This document shows positions 1 through 14,065 of a stretch of DNA of 64,000 nt, in pieces; within the stretch, counting starts at the first letter, position 1, and each line of letters begins with the position of its first letter. The notes under the pieces were generated by a model, which saw only the letters and a list, made by a program, of their open reading frames with translations, was not told the origin of the DNA and searched no databases. The stretch is from Piscicola geometra (taxonomy: Eukaryota > Annelida > Clitellata > Hirudinida > Piscicolidae), in assembly GCA_943735955.1 (NCBI GenBank), contig OX030967.1, positions 5,185,083 through 5,249,082 of the forward strand, read 5' to 3'. Both the position numbers and the translations under genes were made by a program.

Positions 1-93
1 TGGATGGGTGGAAGAGTGGATGGGTGGAAGAGTGGATGGGTGGAAGAGTAGATGGGTGGAAAAGTGGATGGGTGGAAGAGTGGATGGGTGGAT
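1..93. repeat. 16-bp tandem repeat at window edge
   Basis: About six copies of a GGATGGGTGGAAGAGT unit with point variants, followed by degenerate GAATGAATG-type sequence to about 200. It probably lies in an upstream intron of the SAXO-like gene, because the first visible exon (712) starts in mid-codon. Confidence 0.8.
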
Positions 94-217
94 GAACGAA
101 AAGATAGATGGATGAACGATGAATTAATGAATGGAAAGATAAATAAATGAATGAATAAAATGATTTATGAATAAAAGAGTGGATGATGGAAGGATGAATG
201 ACCATGCAAACAACTAT

Positions 218-705
218 CCCTCAGCACCACTCCAACCACCACACAACATCATAACCACCACCACTCCAACCAACCACCACACAACATCATAACCACCACC
301 ACTCCAACCAACCACACCACACCACATCATAACCACCACCACTCCAACCAACCACAACACATCATAACCACCACCACTCCAACCACCACACAACATCATA
401 ACCACCACCACTCCAACCAACCACACCACATCATAACCACCACCACTCCAACCAACCACACCACACCACATCATAACCACCACCACTCCAACCAACCACA
501 CCACATCATAACCACCACCACTCCAACCACCACACAACATCATAACCACCACCACTCCAACCAACCACACCACATCATAACCACCACCACTCCAACCAAC
601 CACACCACACCACATCATAACCACCACCACTCCAACCAACCACAACACACCACATCATAGCCACCACCACTCCAACCAACCAACCACACCACATCAAAAC
701 CACCA
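218..705. repeat. Intronic minisatellite, CCACCACCACTCCAACCAACC type
   Basis: Roughly 17 copies of a 27-35 bp unit built from ACCACCACCACTCCAACC plus a variable spacer ending in ACATCATA. It runs up to the acceptor of the first visible SAXO exon (cacag before 712). The stop-free reading frame across it on the minus strand is a by-product of the repeat. Confidence 0.85.
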
Positions 706-711
706 CCACAG

Positions 712-3564
<2,853 letters not shown>

Positions 3565-4032
3565 TAGGGAGGGGGTTGGGAAGGTGGGTGATGGATAGGG
3601 AGGGGGTTGGGAAGATGGGTGATGGATAAGGAGGGGGTTGGAAAGGTGGGTGATGGATAGGGAGGGGGTTGGGAAGGTAGCTGATGGATAGGGAGAAGGA
3701 GGGTGGAAAGGGAGGTTGGGAGGGAGGGGGGTTAGGAGGGGGGGTTGTGAGATAAAAAGATGGAAGAATAGAAAAAGGATGATAATGATGATGATCATGA
3801 CAATGATGATAATGTTCATGGTAATGATATTGATGATGATGATGATGTTGATGATATCAATGATGATGATGACAATAATGAAAATGATGAATGAAAAAGA
3901 AGATTGGTGAGAATGGAACATTGAAGATGGATAAATTTAAGGTTGAGAGAAAGATTGTATTTGAGACTTCAAATATATGATGATAAACATGATGATGAAC
4001 TATATTAAACATAATTTGTGTGTTATTACATT

Positions 4033-4038
4033 TTTATT
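4033..4038 (-). promoter_or_regulatory. Poly(A) signal AATAAA for the minus-strand Lys-rich gene
   Basis: TTTATT on the plus strand, that is AATAAA on the minus strand, about 55 nt beyond the TGA of the 4093-4665 gene. Confidence 0.5.
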
Positions 4039-4055
4039 TTGTTTTTTTTTTCTTC

Positions 4056-4061
4056 AATAAA
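4056..4061 (+). promoter_or_regulatory. Poly(A) signal AATAAA, candidate for SAXO
   Basis: AATAAA about 490 nt after the SAXO stop. If both signals are used, the two convergent transcripts overlap or abut by their 3' ends. Confidence 0.45.
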
Positions 4062-4092
4062 AATGATTTTTATACTTTTTTCCTCTGATTCT

Positions 4093-4665
4093 TCATGGAT
4101 CCACCATGTCAGCCATTGTGTACTCCTTGGATAGCCTCAATTCCTTCCTAGTCTTGCTCTTCTTCTTCTTTAACTTCCGTTTTTTATTTTTAATCTTTTT
4201 CTTTTCTTTTTCATCATCCTTGTTTTTGGCTACATCTTCCTCATCCCCATCTTTTTCCTCATCCTCTTCATTATTATTTCCAACAGCTTCAACCTCACAA
4301 ACCCACCCTTCTGGAAGTGAAACTGTATATACTTTCTTTGGTCCTTCCACTACATTATCACTACACCTGAAAATAGCATCAGATTTGTTGCAAAGGGAAG
4401 CGTTGTTATTGTTGCTTGTGGAGTTTTTATTGTCACTGTTTGAACATTTATAGCGTTTTTTGAACAACTTTTCGTAGAAGACTGGAATAAGGAATTTCAT
4501 ATTAGAATTAATAAATTATTATTTTTACAAGTTTTAAACTAATTAGTTCAAGTATTCTGATTGAAGAAAACGTACGATCCTCTTTTGCAGCTCCATCCAT
4601 TTGAAATTTAACACCATTATATTATCGTTACCGTTTCTGTATTTAAAGGGCTCACCATAGATATC
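4093..4665 (-). CDS. Unrecognised Lys-rich protein, 5' end not found
   Basis: Two exons are supported: about 4572-4665 (acceptor tttgtag) and 4093-4481 (acceptor attccag). Phase agrees only if the donor is GTTTTC at 4570-4571 rather than the better-looking GTACGT a few bases earlier. The first exon encodes a segment with KWMELQKRI. The second encodes an Asn-rich stretch, a motif KKVYTVSLPEGWVCEVE, an acidic Asp/Glu block and a long Lys/Arg-rich region resembling a nuclear localisation signal, ending KEYTMADMVDP. I do not recognise the family. The LPEGW motif recalls LPPGW of MBD or WW-type contexts, but no full domain is visible. The start codon and earlier exons were not found up to WTAP, so it may extend further or be a gene remnant. 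Confidence 0.45.
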
Positions 4666-5652
4666 CTACAAATAACAAGATACTATATCTATGAGGCTCG
4701 CTTTTTAGCATGAGAGTTTTAAAAAAAAATATAAATATATAAATAAATTTTAAGATAATAATATTTATAATACATTAAATTTAAAAGTTTTTCAGAGTTT
4801 TAGGCATTTAATGGTTGATTTATTCACAAGTGAAGGTTGGTGCATGAATGAATGAATGCATGGGCGCATTTTTTAATTCATCCGATGTACTCAATCCGTA
4901 TATTCGATGCGTTTTGAACATTGTTTAATTCATCCAGGTGTGTCGCGAATTTTTTTAGAGTTCGAGGCATTTTATGATTGATTTATTCACAAGTGAAGGT
5001 TGGCGCATGGGTGGATGAGTGAATGCATTATTAAACGTGAATGAATTCATTTTAAAATGAATGGAAGATGGTGAGGATGAATGAGTGGATAGATATAGAA
5101 GAATGAATGAATGGGTGGAAAATGATAGAGTAAAAAGTTCTTTGCAACAGTCAATTAGAGAAATATTACAACATCATCAATTGGCTCTCCATTTTTAATG
5201 CAATGTCGTAAAGATAAAAGCCTAGTTTTAATAATTACAGTAATAAAGCATCAATTGCACTCTATAGAAATATATTTAATTAAGTTTTAATAGTGGTGAT
5301 AATGATGAATATCAAAGAACGAATCTTCCATCAGACCACCATGTAGCAGCGAACCTGTTTGGTCTGCTTAACAGACATGTATAACTGCCACTACACCGGC
5401 AATACAACATTGTCTAAGTGAAATAATTAAACGCAACATCAATTAAATTTAAATTAACTTTTAAAGTTCTTTCTTTCAAACGTGAATTCGGGTGTTCATA
5501 TGGGATAGCCATCTTGAAATTCATTTAACTAAATCAATTAGTGTCCAGATATAAATTACTCTACTCTAAACTAACAAGTGGAGTACACACACATGTACAC
5601 ATACGCGCACACGTATGTACACACACATACAAGCAGACAAACACATACAAAG
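4666..5652. other. AT-rich spacer with a duplicated segment
   Basis: Contains the direct duplication annotated below, GAATGAATG-type degenerate repeat (5000-5130) and an ACAC-rich stretch (5580-5645) next to the WTAP stop. No coding exon was recognised. The relatively GC-rich part at 5320-5420 has no convincing frame. Confidence 0.55.
4794..5028. repeat. Direct duplication of about 70 bp (two copies, 163 bp apart)
   Basis: Copy one (about 4794-4862) and copy two (about 4957-5028) share the core TTGATTTATTCACAAGTGAA plus GGTTGG and flanking bases with scattered differences. Each copy is associated with a TTTAATTCATCC string (about 4873 and 4924), so the original unit was longer. Confidence 0.7.
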
Positions 5653-8600
5653 TCAATAAGCCATCTTCGTTCTTCCATTCAAAAACTTGTCCTTACCACC
5701 CTTACTGACACCACCACCACCACCCCTACTGCCAGTACCACCCCCACCGATCTTACCACTACTAGTATCATAACCACCACTGGTCTTACTACCACTACTA
5801 CCATCACTGACCTTGATAAGACCCCCACTACTACCACTAATGGTCAGATTTTTTCTCATATCCCTATCTAAACCACCACCACCTCCACCACCAAAACCAC
5901 CACCACCACCAAGACCTCCACCTTTAGACCTTTCAACATCTCTTTTTTCACCAAAATTATTGGAAGCAGGACCATCATTACGTCTATCAGTGTAAATTCT
6001 ATTGTTCTCTTTCACATTTTTTATAGTTATATCTTTGATATCTTTATTATTATTTTTTCTCTTTTTAAAGTCATGACTACTACTACTACTTTTATGAGCA
6101 TCATCATCATGACCACCTGCTTCCATGTACCCTCTTTTTCTTCCTAGTTCACCACCACCACCACCACCACAACCACCAGCCACACCACCTGAACCACTTA
6201 CAATTCTGCCGCTCTTGCTACCCTTCCTGTCAGCATCTCTACCACTAACACCAACACCAACAGCCACAATGTTACTACTACTAATAACTTTAGCCCCACC
6301 ACCAACAACACTACTATTACTAGTACTCTTGCTTCCACCACCGACAAAATTGCTCCTACCACTAGTACTAGTACTACTACTATTACTAGTGGTATTATTA
6401 ATCTTGCCAACACCACTACCAACAACACCCCCACCATCATCATCTTTACTCTTCCCCACCAACTTAGTAGCAGCATCTTTGTAATGTATATTCAATCTCA
6501 CATCAGCGCCATCCTCCACACTCTTCCTCCTCCTCCTCCTCACCTCACTCCGTCCATCCTCACTCTTTGCCGCCTTTATTTTCGCGCCAAAAGCATCTGT
6601 TATTGAGGGGAAATCTCCACTCTTGCTTACTAAATCATTATCTTTATTATTTCTATTATTATTATTATTATTATTAGTAGTAGTAGTAGTAATAGTAGTA
6701 GTAGTAGTGGTGGTAGTAGTAGTAGTAGTAGTATCATTATCATCCTCGTTGTCGTGAAGCAGTTCCACCTCCTCAAAGGGACAAGTGAACAACTCTATAG
6801 TGTTTTCTTCATTGAATGACGTGGCAGTGACGTTACTATTATTGTTGTTGTTGTTATTGTTGGATGTGTCTCTTATGACGTCATTTTGTTTATGCGACTC
6901 TAATTCTTGTTCTTTTTGTTTTAATTGCTGCTCAGTTTGTTGTAGTTGTTGTTGTATTTGTTGCAGTTGTTGTTGAGATTGCAGTAGTTGTTGCTGAGTG
7001 AGTTTCAGGTCATTGTCGCCTAAAGTGTGTTCGTGTTGAATGTGTTGGAGTTGTTGTTGTGAATGTTGAATTTGTTGCTGTGAATCTTGTAGTAGTTGTT
7101 GCGAGAGTTGTAGTTGTTGTTGTGAGAGTTGTAGTTGTTGTTGTGATTGTTGTAACTGCGTCTCTAGATGTTGAATCTTGTTGGTCGACTCTTGCAACTG
7201 CTCTTGCAACTCTTGTTGTAGTTGTAGTTGTTGCAGACTGCTTGGTTGTTGATGTTGTTGCTGTTGTTGTTGGAGGATGGTGGCCTGCATCGCCTCCATG
7301 TCTTCGTCCATGTCTTGCAACACCTTCTCCGTCTCTGTGGTACAGTGTCAGCGCGGTGGAGATTGTCCCATTTGCCATCATCTTACTACTTCTACTACAT
7401 CGCTACCATCAACCCTAACCGCTCCCCAACCACACTAGAACATCAAACCACTGTCCTCGTCTACCCACCCCCACAACCTCCCCTCCCAACCCCCCACAAA
7501 AACCAGCTCCCCTCTCAACAGCCATAACCCTTCTCCCCCCTCTCACCAAACCACCCCCACCACTAAACAACCCCCCACCACCCCTCCCACCATGGTGATC
7601 CTTCTTCATCTCATTGATCACCTCCTTCTGCAGGGCCACCTCCCCCTCCAACTCGGCCAACCTACCCACCCTCATGCCACCAGCCAACTCCTCGTTTTCT
7701 TGCAGTAAGCGACGACACTTCGCCATTAGTCGTTTGCCCGATTGACTGTGGTGATGATAATGATTAGATCATCACCATCATCGCTACTGGTTGCTGTCGT
7801 CATCATCATCATCATCAGGAGCACCTATCAGGCGTGAACTTCCAAGCAGCAAGGTCCTTGTGAGCCTGATCCAGCTTGCCCTTCAAGTCCTTTATTTGCT
7901 CCTGGAGAAAGCAGTCATGATAGTGATCAGATCATCATCACTACTAAAACCATTTAGTTATCATTAACCTAGTACTAACATCACTTACCGCCACTAACAC
8001 TTATCCAACCACCAACCTTCCACCAATATCACAAAAATAACGATTTGATGATCATCATCATCAACAACAACAGAACCACTGCAACCACCACCACCACCAC
8101 CAAGCCACCCACCCACCTTCATCTCTTCAAAGAGCAGATTGACTGCGCGATCGACCAACGATCCACCCACCACCACCGCGTCACCCACCCTTGCCACCTT
8201 CACCTCCTCCAATCGCCTCTATCGTTGCCATGGTGATTATGTTAGCAGTTTGACTTCGTGAAAATGTTTGTTCATTAATATAACATGGTGATTATTTATT
8301 TAAACAATCAAATAATATAATGACTATTCAAAATAATTTATTTATTTGTCACGATAACATTAAATATGTTCTGCTCCATCCAGAAATGTAGAGTTAGAAG
8401 TGAATATTTCATTCTCATATTCCTTGCGCAGGCGCGTGGACACAAGGCTCGGAACTTGATGGACATTTGAGGAGATGAACCCTCACACAAGCCCCCTACC
8501 ACCCTGCCCCTCGCAAGGGATCATTGAAAACCCCGCATCACATTGTAACCCCCCCATCAAGAAACCACACAGCCACACCCTACCATGGAACCACACCACA

Positions 8601-10688
8601 CCCCCCATCAACAAACACGATATTATAATGATAAGCAACAATGACAAGGCCATGGCATGGCATGGATCAACATCACAAAACAACCCAACACTAACAACCG
8701 TGCCACCCAACAACCAACAACCACCCCAAAACCAACACCCCCCCCCCAACAACAACCACCCCAAAACCAACACCCCCCCCAACAACAACCACCCCAAAAC
8801 CAACACCCCCCCCCCAACAACAACCACCCCGAAACAAACACCCCCCCCCCAACAACAACCACCCCGAAACCAACACCGCCCCAACAACAACCACCCCGAA
8901 ACCAACACCCCTCCCCCCAACAACAACCACCCCAAAACCAACACCCCGAAACCAACTACCCCCCAACAACAACCACCCCAAAACCAACACCCCTCCCCCC
9001 AACAACAACCACCCCGAAACCAACACCCCCCCAACAACAACCACCCCAAAACCAACCCCCCCCAACAACAACCACCCCCCCCCAACAACAACCACCCCAA
9101 AACCAACACCCCCCCCAACAACAACCACCCCAAAACCAACCCCCCCCCAACAACAACCACGTACAGTGGCCTCGTGCAGTTGTTGTTGCTTGTTGGTGAG
9201 TTTGAGGAGGAGCAGTTGTTCAGCCCTCGAGGCCTCGAGCACCTGTGTGCGCAGTCGCTGCACTTCCTCTGAATGGGGGGTGGGTGCGGGTGGAGTGGTG
9301 TGAGTGTGGGGGTGGAGGTGGTGTGAGTGTGGAGGTGGTGTGGGGGTTGTGTTGGGGTGGAGATGGTGTGGGGGTGAAGGTGGTGTGGGGGTGGGAGTGT
9401 GGAGGTGGTGTGGGGGTGGAGGTGGTGTGAGTGTGGAGGTGGTGTGGGGGTTGTGTTGGGGTGGAGATGGTGTGGGGGTGAAGGTGGTGTGGGGGTGGGA
9501 GTGTGGAGGTGGTGTGGGGGTGGAGGTTGTGTGAGAGTGTGGAGGTGGAAAGAGTGTGTGGAAGAGGTGTGGGAGTGTGGAGGGTGTAGAGGAAGGAAGG
9601 GAAAAGAGGGAAGGAAGGTGGAGGAGTGAAAGAGAAGGGAAGAGAAAAAAGTGTGGGAGTAGAAGATGGAAAGAAGGAAGAGAAAGAGGGAGGAAAGGGC
9701 AAATGGAAGAATGATGATGGTGATGAATTGAAAGAAGGAAGGAGTGAGATGGTGAAAAAAGAAGGGTTAGATGTAGGAAAGAGGCAAAAAAAGAGTGGAA
9801 GGATGGAGGGTGTGGAGGTGGAGTGAGTTAAGATGGTGTATGCTGGAGAGTTATTGATGGAATGAAATGTTAGTTGTATAAAATGAGGGTGGGTGGGTGG
9901 TTATAATAAAAGTGGATCTAGAGAAGCTTTTAAAAAATGATGGATGAGGGTTGATTAATGGAGATGAGTGTACAGTGGATGGATGGGCGGAGGAGAGATG
10001 AGAATGGTGAAGAGTGGTGAAGTGAGATAGAAATGTGGAAAAAAAGAATTTTGTTGCATTTCAAATGAATGGAATGAATGTGAAGTAGGTGCTAGAAGAA
10101 TTGTGAAATAATGGAGGAACAAAAGAAGCTTTGAATCAAAATGTTTAATAATTTTTTTACAAATTGTAGAATTCACAGAGCAATGATTGATTCTAAAGTC
10201 AAGGAATGAACAAGAGAATAGTTAAAGGAAACCCTTTGATGCACTGGAGCTGAGTCTCTTTTGAAACGCCATCAGTCTGGGGAGGTTTGGTAAGAACTCA
10301 TGCAATCGTGCAGTGTTCTCAGCACATTAAAATCTATTGATTAGGCTTGTTATGCCGTGCCTAAGCAGATGTATTGGATCTAGTGTGAAAAATGATGGGA
10401 AATAGAGATGTAAGCATTTAAAATTTATATCCTATACATCTTTAAAATATAAATCTCCATTTAAATTTTAAATGCCACATCACTGCTTTCAGCGATAAGA
10501 TGGAAACTGATTGAGTACCTTGCAATCAACTCTTCCTTCTTCATCTTGGAAAAGTCTGGTGTTTTTGGTGTCTTTGCTTGCGTGCCTGATGGGAGAGATG
10601 AAGGGCTTTGCTGTGGAAGAGCCGTTGGGGGCTTGGTGGAAGATGGTGTCATTGATGGTGGAGTGGAAATTGCCTTTTGTTGAGACAT
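5653..10688 (-). CDS. WTAP: WTAP / female-lethal(2)d homolog, m6A writer regulatory subunit
   Basis: WTAP is the coiled-coil scaffold that holds METTL3-METTL14 in nuclear speckles for mRNA N6-adenosine methylation and splicing control. Exons in order: 10519-10688 (ATG at 10688), one not found, 9165-9268, 8117-8218, 7825-7901, 7591-7745 and 5653-7334. Diagnostic matches to recalled human WTAP: FSKMKKEELIARY near the start; LVDRAVNLLFEEMK; AAWKFTPDSQSGKRLMAKCR; LLQENEEL; VGRLAELEGEVALQK; DMDEDMEAMQATIL. Spacing between these motifs is residue-for-residue the same as in human from the 9165-9268 exon to QATIL. The N-terminus has a Ser/Thr/Pro-rich extension. The last exon adds a long Gln-rich coiled coil, then Asn, Thr, Ser and Gly low-complexity sequence, far longer than the vertebrate tail. 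Exon 1 ends in phase 2 and the 9165-9268 exon starts in phase 1, so an exon of about 95 nt is missing between them. Confidence 0.9.
8713..9161. repeat. 31-bp minisatellite in a WTAP intron
   Basis: About 14 copies of a unit CCAACAACAACCACCCCAAA plus ACCAACACCC, varying in C-run length. It ends four bases before the donor of the 9165-9268 exon. Long open frames on both strands here are repeat artefacts. Confidence 0.85.
9289..9545. repeat. GGTGG-rich repeat with a 95-bp higher-order unit
   Basis: A GTGGAGGTGGTGTGGGGGT-type tract in which one block of 95 bp occurs twice in succession (starts near 9304 and 9399). It is followed by a purine-rich AAGAGGGAAGG stretch to about 9830. It lies in the WTAP intron where one exon is expected but not found. 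Confidence 0.8.
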
Positions 10689-12327
10689 TTCGATCTGAAG
10701 TGTTTTTGTTTATTTATAAATATTTTAATAAAGTTTTGATAATTTTATTGATGAATCTGTTAAATTAAGTGTAAATGAAGTAATAAAAATATTTTTAAAA
10801 GTATAAAATGTCAAACTTTTTAAAATCTCCAAAGAAGTTTAAGCAAGAAACGACTTCTCTGACTTATTCAACGATAATATTTCGGATATATATATATCTA
10901 CGATAAATACTCATTCGTAAGCGATTACCAATTTATTTGAAAACCCTGGAAAATAAACTAACTAATAAAAATATCATTTCGAAAAATTTTAATATATACT
11001 TAGAAATAATGTTCAAATATTCGTGTTATCTTAGAGAAACTAGGATTCATCATGATTCCGTGAAAATTGATTTTACATACAAGCTATATTACATTTGAAA
11101 TTTAATTAAAGCTATATTTAAAACAAATATTTGAAGGAAATTCTACAATAAATCGGCATGAAGAGACCATTTCTGAAATTCTGGTAAACAAATTTCCCCT
11201 CTTGCATTTATTTGTAGCCTAATTATATATTTAAAAAGTGTACATATTAATACATTTTTTACAAGTTCCAGGTATTGTGTATGAATTTGAAAGTATAAAT
11301 TTTAGGTGAGTTAAAAAATATACAATGAACTTGTGAAGAAATTTTGATGAATAAGATTAAGAAATATGATGATTATGTTTTGTGGTGATGATTATGCTGT
11401 ATATTAATACTGTGGTGATGATTAAGTTTTGTAATGGTAAAGACAATGATGATGTGGGTGAAGTTTGATTATTAAGATTGATTGTTTTTTATTTAAATTG
11501 ATATATATATATATAAGAAGATACACAGGATATTCTTATAAGATACACAGAATCATGTATCGAGTGTTACTATTTTCTAAATCATTTATGATTTTCCAAA
11601 TAAGTATTCGTGAATATTTCATTTTTATAATCTCTATTTTCAAGCGTCACCAAATATTGTATGTTATTTCTTTGATATCATGTACCAAAGAATAAAATAA
11701 CATCATTTCAAAACTAACCTTTTCCGCCATTTGATCAATATATCTTTCGTACGTGCGGAAATATAAGCTTGTTCTCAAATAAAGGTCAATCATACTTTTA
11801 AACTTTCTTTTTCATGTATTATTAACGATAGCCTTTCATAAATTCATTCCATTCATCTATTAGTCTGTAATCTTAATCTCAGACAGAATATTTAATGTAT
11901 AAAAATGGTGGGAAATTTTTTATAATATGGGTTTATTTCTAGCAAACAAATTTGAAGATTTTTTTGTGAATAATCTTTATAAATTGAAACTTCAAACATG
12001 AAAAATGTTATTTTAAAGCGCGGGGTTTTGCCGGCATTTTTTAGTTAACACGTAGATGAAATTACCTCTTTGGAAGTTAAAAGTAATTCAGATTTTGCAT
12101 TAATAGACTGTTTCCAACCTACTTACATTTTGCTTTTTTACGCAAATCCAAATGAAGCTTTCAAATGCGCGTTTGTAAAAATATCTTCCTTAAATCAATT
12201 TTGTATTCTACAAGTATCGTTTTTAACAACATATTAAATATTTTCTCCAAAATTTCAAACTATTCTCATAGCAATCTTTTCAAAAAATCCGCCATTATTT
12301 GCAACAGATAGATAGACACATAGAGAC
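10689..12327. other. Divergent intergenic region between WTAP and the WFxH gene
   Basis: AT-rich, with TA-dinucleotide runs near 10890 and 11505 and no recognisable coding exon. Both promoters should lie here. No TATA box or known motif could be assigned with confidence. Confidence 0.55.
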
Positions 12328-13387
12328 ATGGACGCCAAAGCATATGCAGCACGCAACAGAGCAGGTAGCGACTGGTTCGGTCACAGCGAAGAAAAAGTTT
12401 CTCCTTCTGAGGAGAATAAAGCTCCTCCCCCTCAAATCACAGGTCTATCTCTTATGCAATCAATTCTTTTGAATACTTTTTTATAGACCTAAATCGATTT
12501 TTTAACGTCTAGTTTTCTAAGCTTTATAGTTAACCTTGAAATTGCAATAAATCGTTTGTCATATTCATTCCACATAAATTAAAACAATTTAAACCACATT
12601 TGACAAACTGTCTATACTAACTCTTGATTAACCATTAAACACCCTCACACATACACGTACATACACACACAAAGACACACACACACACACCATCATCTCC
12701 ACTACAGAGGCACCTGGGGAGCAGGTGGCGAAGACGGCACTCATCAAGCCGGTCTGCAACTCGAACCAGTGGTTCAGGCATGAGGGAAAAGGCTCTGAGG
12801 TGTGTGCGCGCGTGCTTTTGCATCTTATCAGCATTTATTCTTTAACTTTAAAATGCAAGATAACTCTAGTTCATTATGTAATATGAGCAAGTTAACATTC
12901 TTTGAAGTCATAACAAGATACCTTATCCTGGTTATATCACAATTCACATCTGCACCCCACTTCAACACAGGCTGCAAAGGATGCAGTAGATCACCAACAC
13001 GCCCACGGAGATCATCACCACCACCAGCAGCAGCAGCAGCAGAACCATGAAGCGAGGGCCAATGGAGAGGCAAAGGCGGCTGCAGAGGAGAAGGCGATAA
13101 ATGCTCCGATCAGCGACCAGGCCAGCAAGGAGGGCGAGGCTAATTGCCAACGTGACAAGGCCTCCTCTGATTGGTTCAGCCACCAGGACCCCTCGAAGCC
13201 GATAGCCAATCCGAGGGCAGGATCGGCTGAGAGCAGTAGTAACGCCCTGAAGATGAGGAATGAGAGTGAGAATTGGTTCTCGCACGACCCGAAGGCGCCG
13301 CCAGAGCCCCTGCACCCGTCGAGGGGAGGCACCACCAAGAGCAGGGGCAACCAGGAGATGTACAACATCTTCCACCACGGCCAGTGA
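12328..13387 (+). CDS. Unrecognised small protein with four W-F-x-H motifs
   Basis: Complete 207-residue protein from three exons: 12328-12442, 12708-12799 and 12971-13387 (TGA 13385-13387); phases agree. The start is the first ATG of the 38-codon first exon. The translation is polar and Ala/Lys/Glu/Gln-rich with no signal peptide or membrane segment. Four copies of a short motif stand out: DWFGH (Trp16), QWFRH (Trp60), DWFSH (Trp137) and NWFSH (Trp171). Each is preceded by a polar residue and followed by charged or Pro residues. A His4-Gln6 run sits near residues 84-93. The spaced aromatic motifs in a disordered chain suggest repeated short linear binding motifs, by inference only. I do not recognise the family. 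It lies head to head with WTAP and tail to tail with the collagen gene. Confidence 0.82.
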
Positions 13388-14025
13388 GGGAACTATGCAG
13401 TGGTGGCCATCTTCCTTATCTTCTTCCTCTTCTCCTCTTTCATCATCATCATCTTCACACTCCTACTCTTCCATCATCATCACCACCCTACTGGTTCAAG
13501 CTGTTCTCACATACACAAACACATACATACATACAAAAACACAAACAAACAAGGACATACAAACACACACAAACAAAAAGCGCGAGTTAGTACTTACATG
13601 CTTGTTCCTTTCTAGCTTTCGACAACAACAACAACAACACCGAGGTGACTACGTAATTAAGTTATGACGCCATTGATATTTCGACTTCTCTTACAACCAC
13701 CCATGCCATCGGTCTTTTCATCACTATCATCGCCACATCATCATTACCATCACAACAGTATCATTATCGTCACAACAGTATCATTATCGTCATCTTCATT
13801 TTCTCAACTGCTGGCCTTTCGTGTATAATGCTACTTGTAACTTTTTATAATTTATCTTATTTTCACTATTTCATCCATCCACTAACATCAAATCTCTAGA
13901 AAAAGTCACCCCCACTCATCCATTCTTCCAGCCATCCTTTCTCCACCTGTCATCCATATGCAATAAGCATGCCAAATTATTCCATTCATTTTAAGTCTTT
14001 TCTACCTTCGGCATTTATACAACAC

Positions 14026-14065
<40 letters not shown>

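Larger units (their letters stand above)
3565..4092. other. SAXO 3' flank and convergent intergenic region
   Basis: Holds about four copies of a 31-bp GGGTGATGGATAGGGAGGGG-type repeat (3577-3690), a G-rich tract (3690-3760) and a GAT-rich tract (3780-3890). Poly(A) signals for the two converging genes lie at the right. No coding sequence was recognised. Confidence 0.7.

Noticed and set aside
8475..9272. Gln/Asn/Pro/Thr-rich open frames on both strands
   Set aside because: They coincide with the 31-bp repeat in a WTAP intron and shift frame with C-run length.
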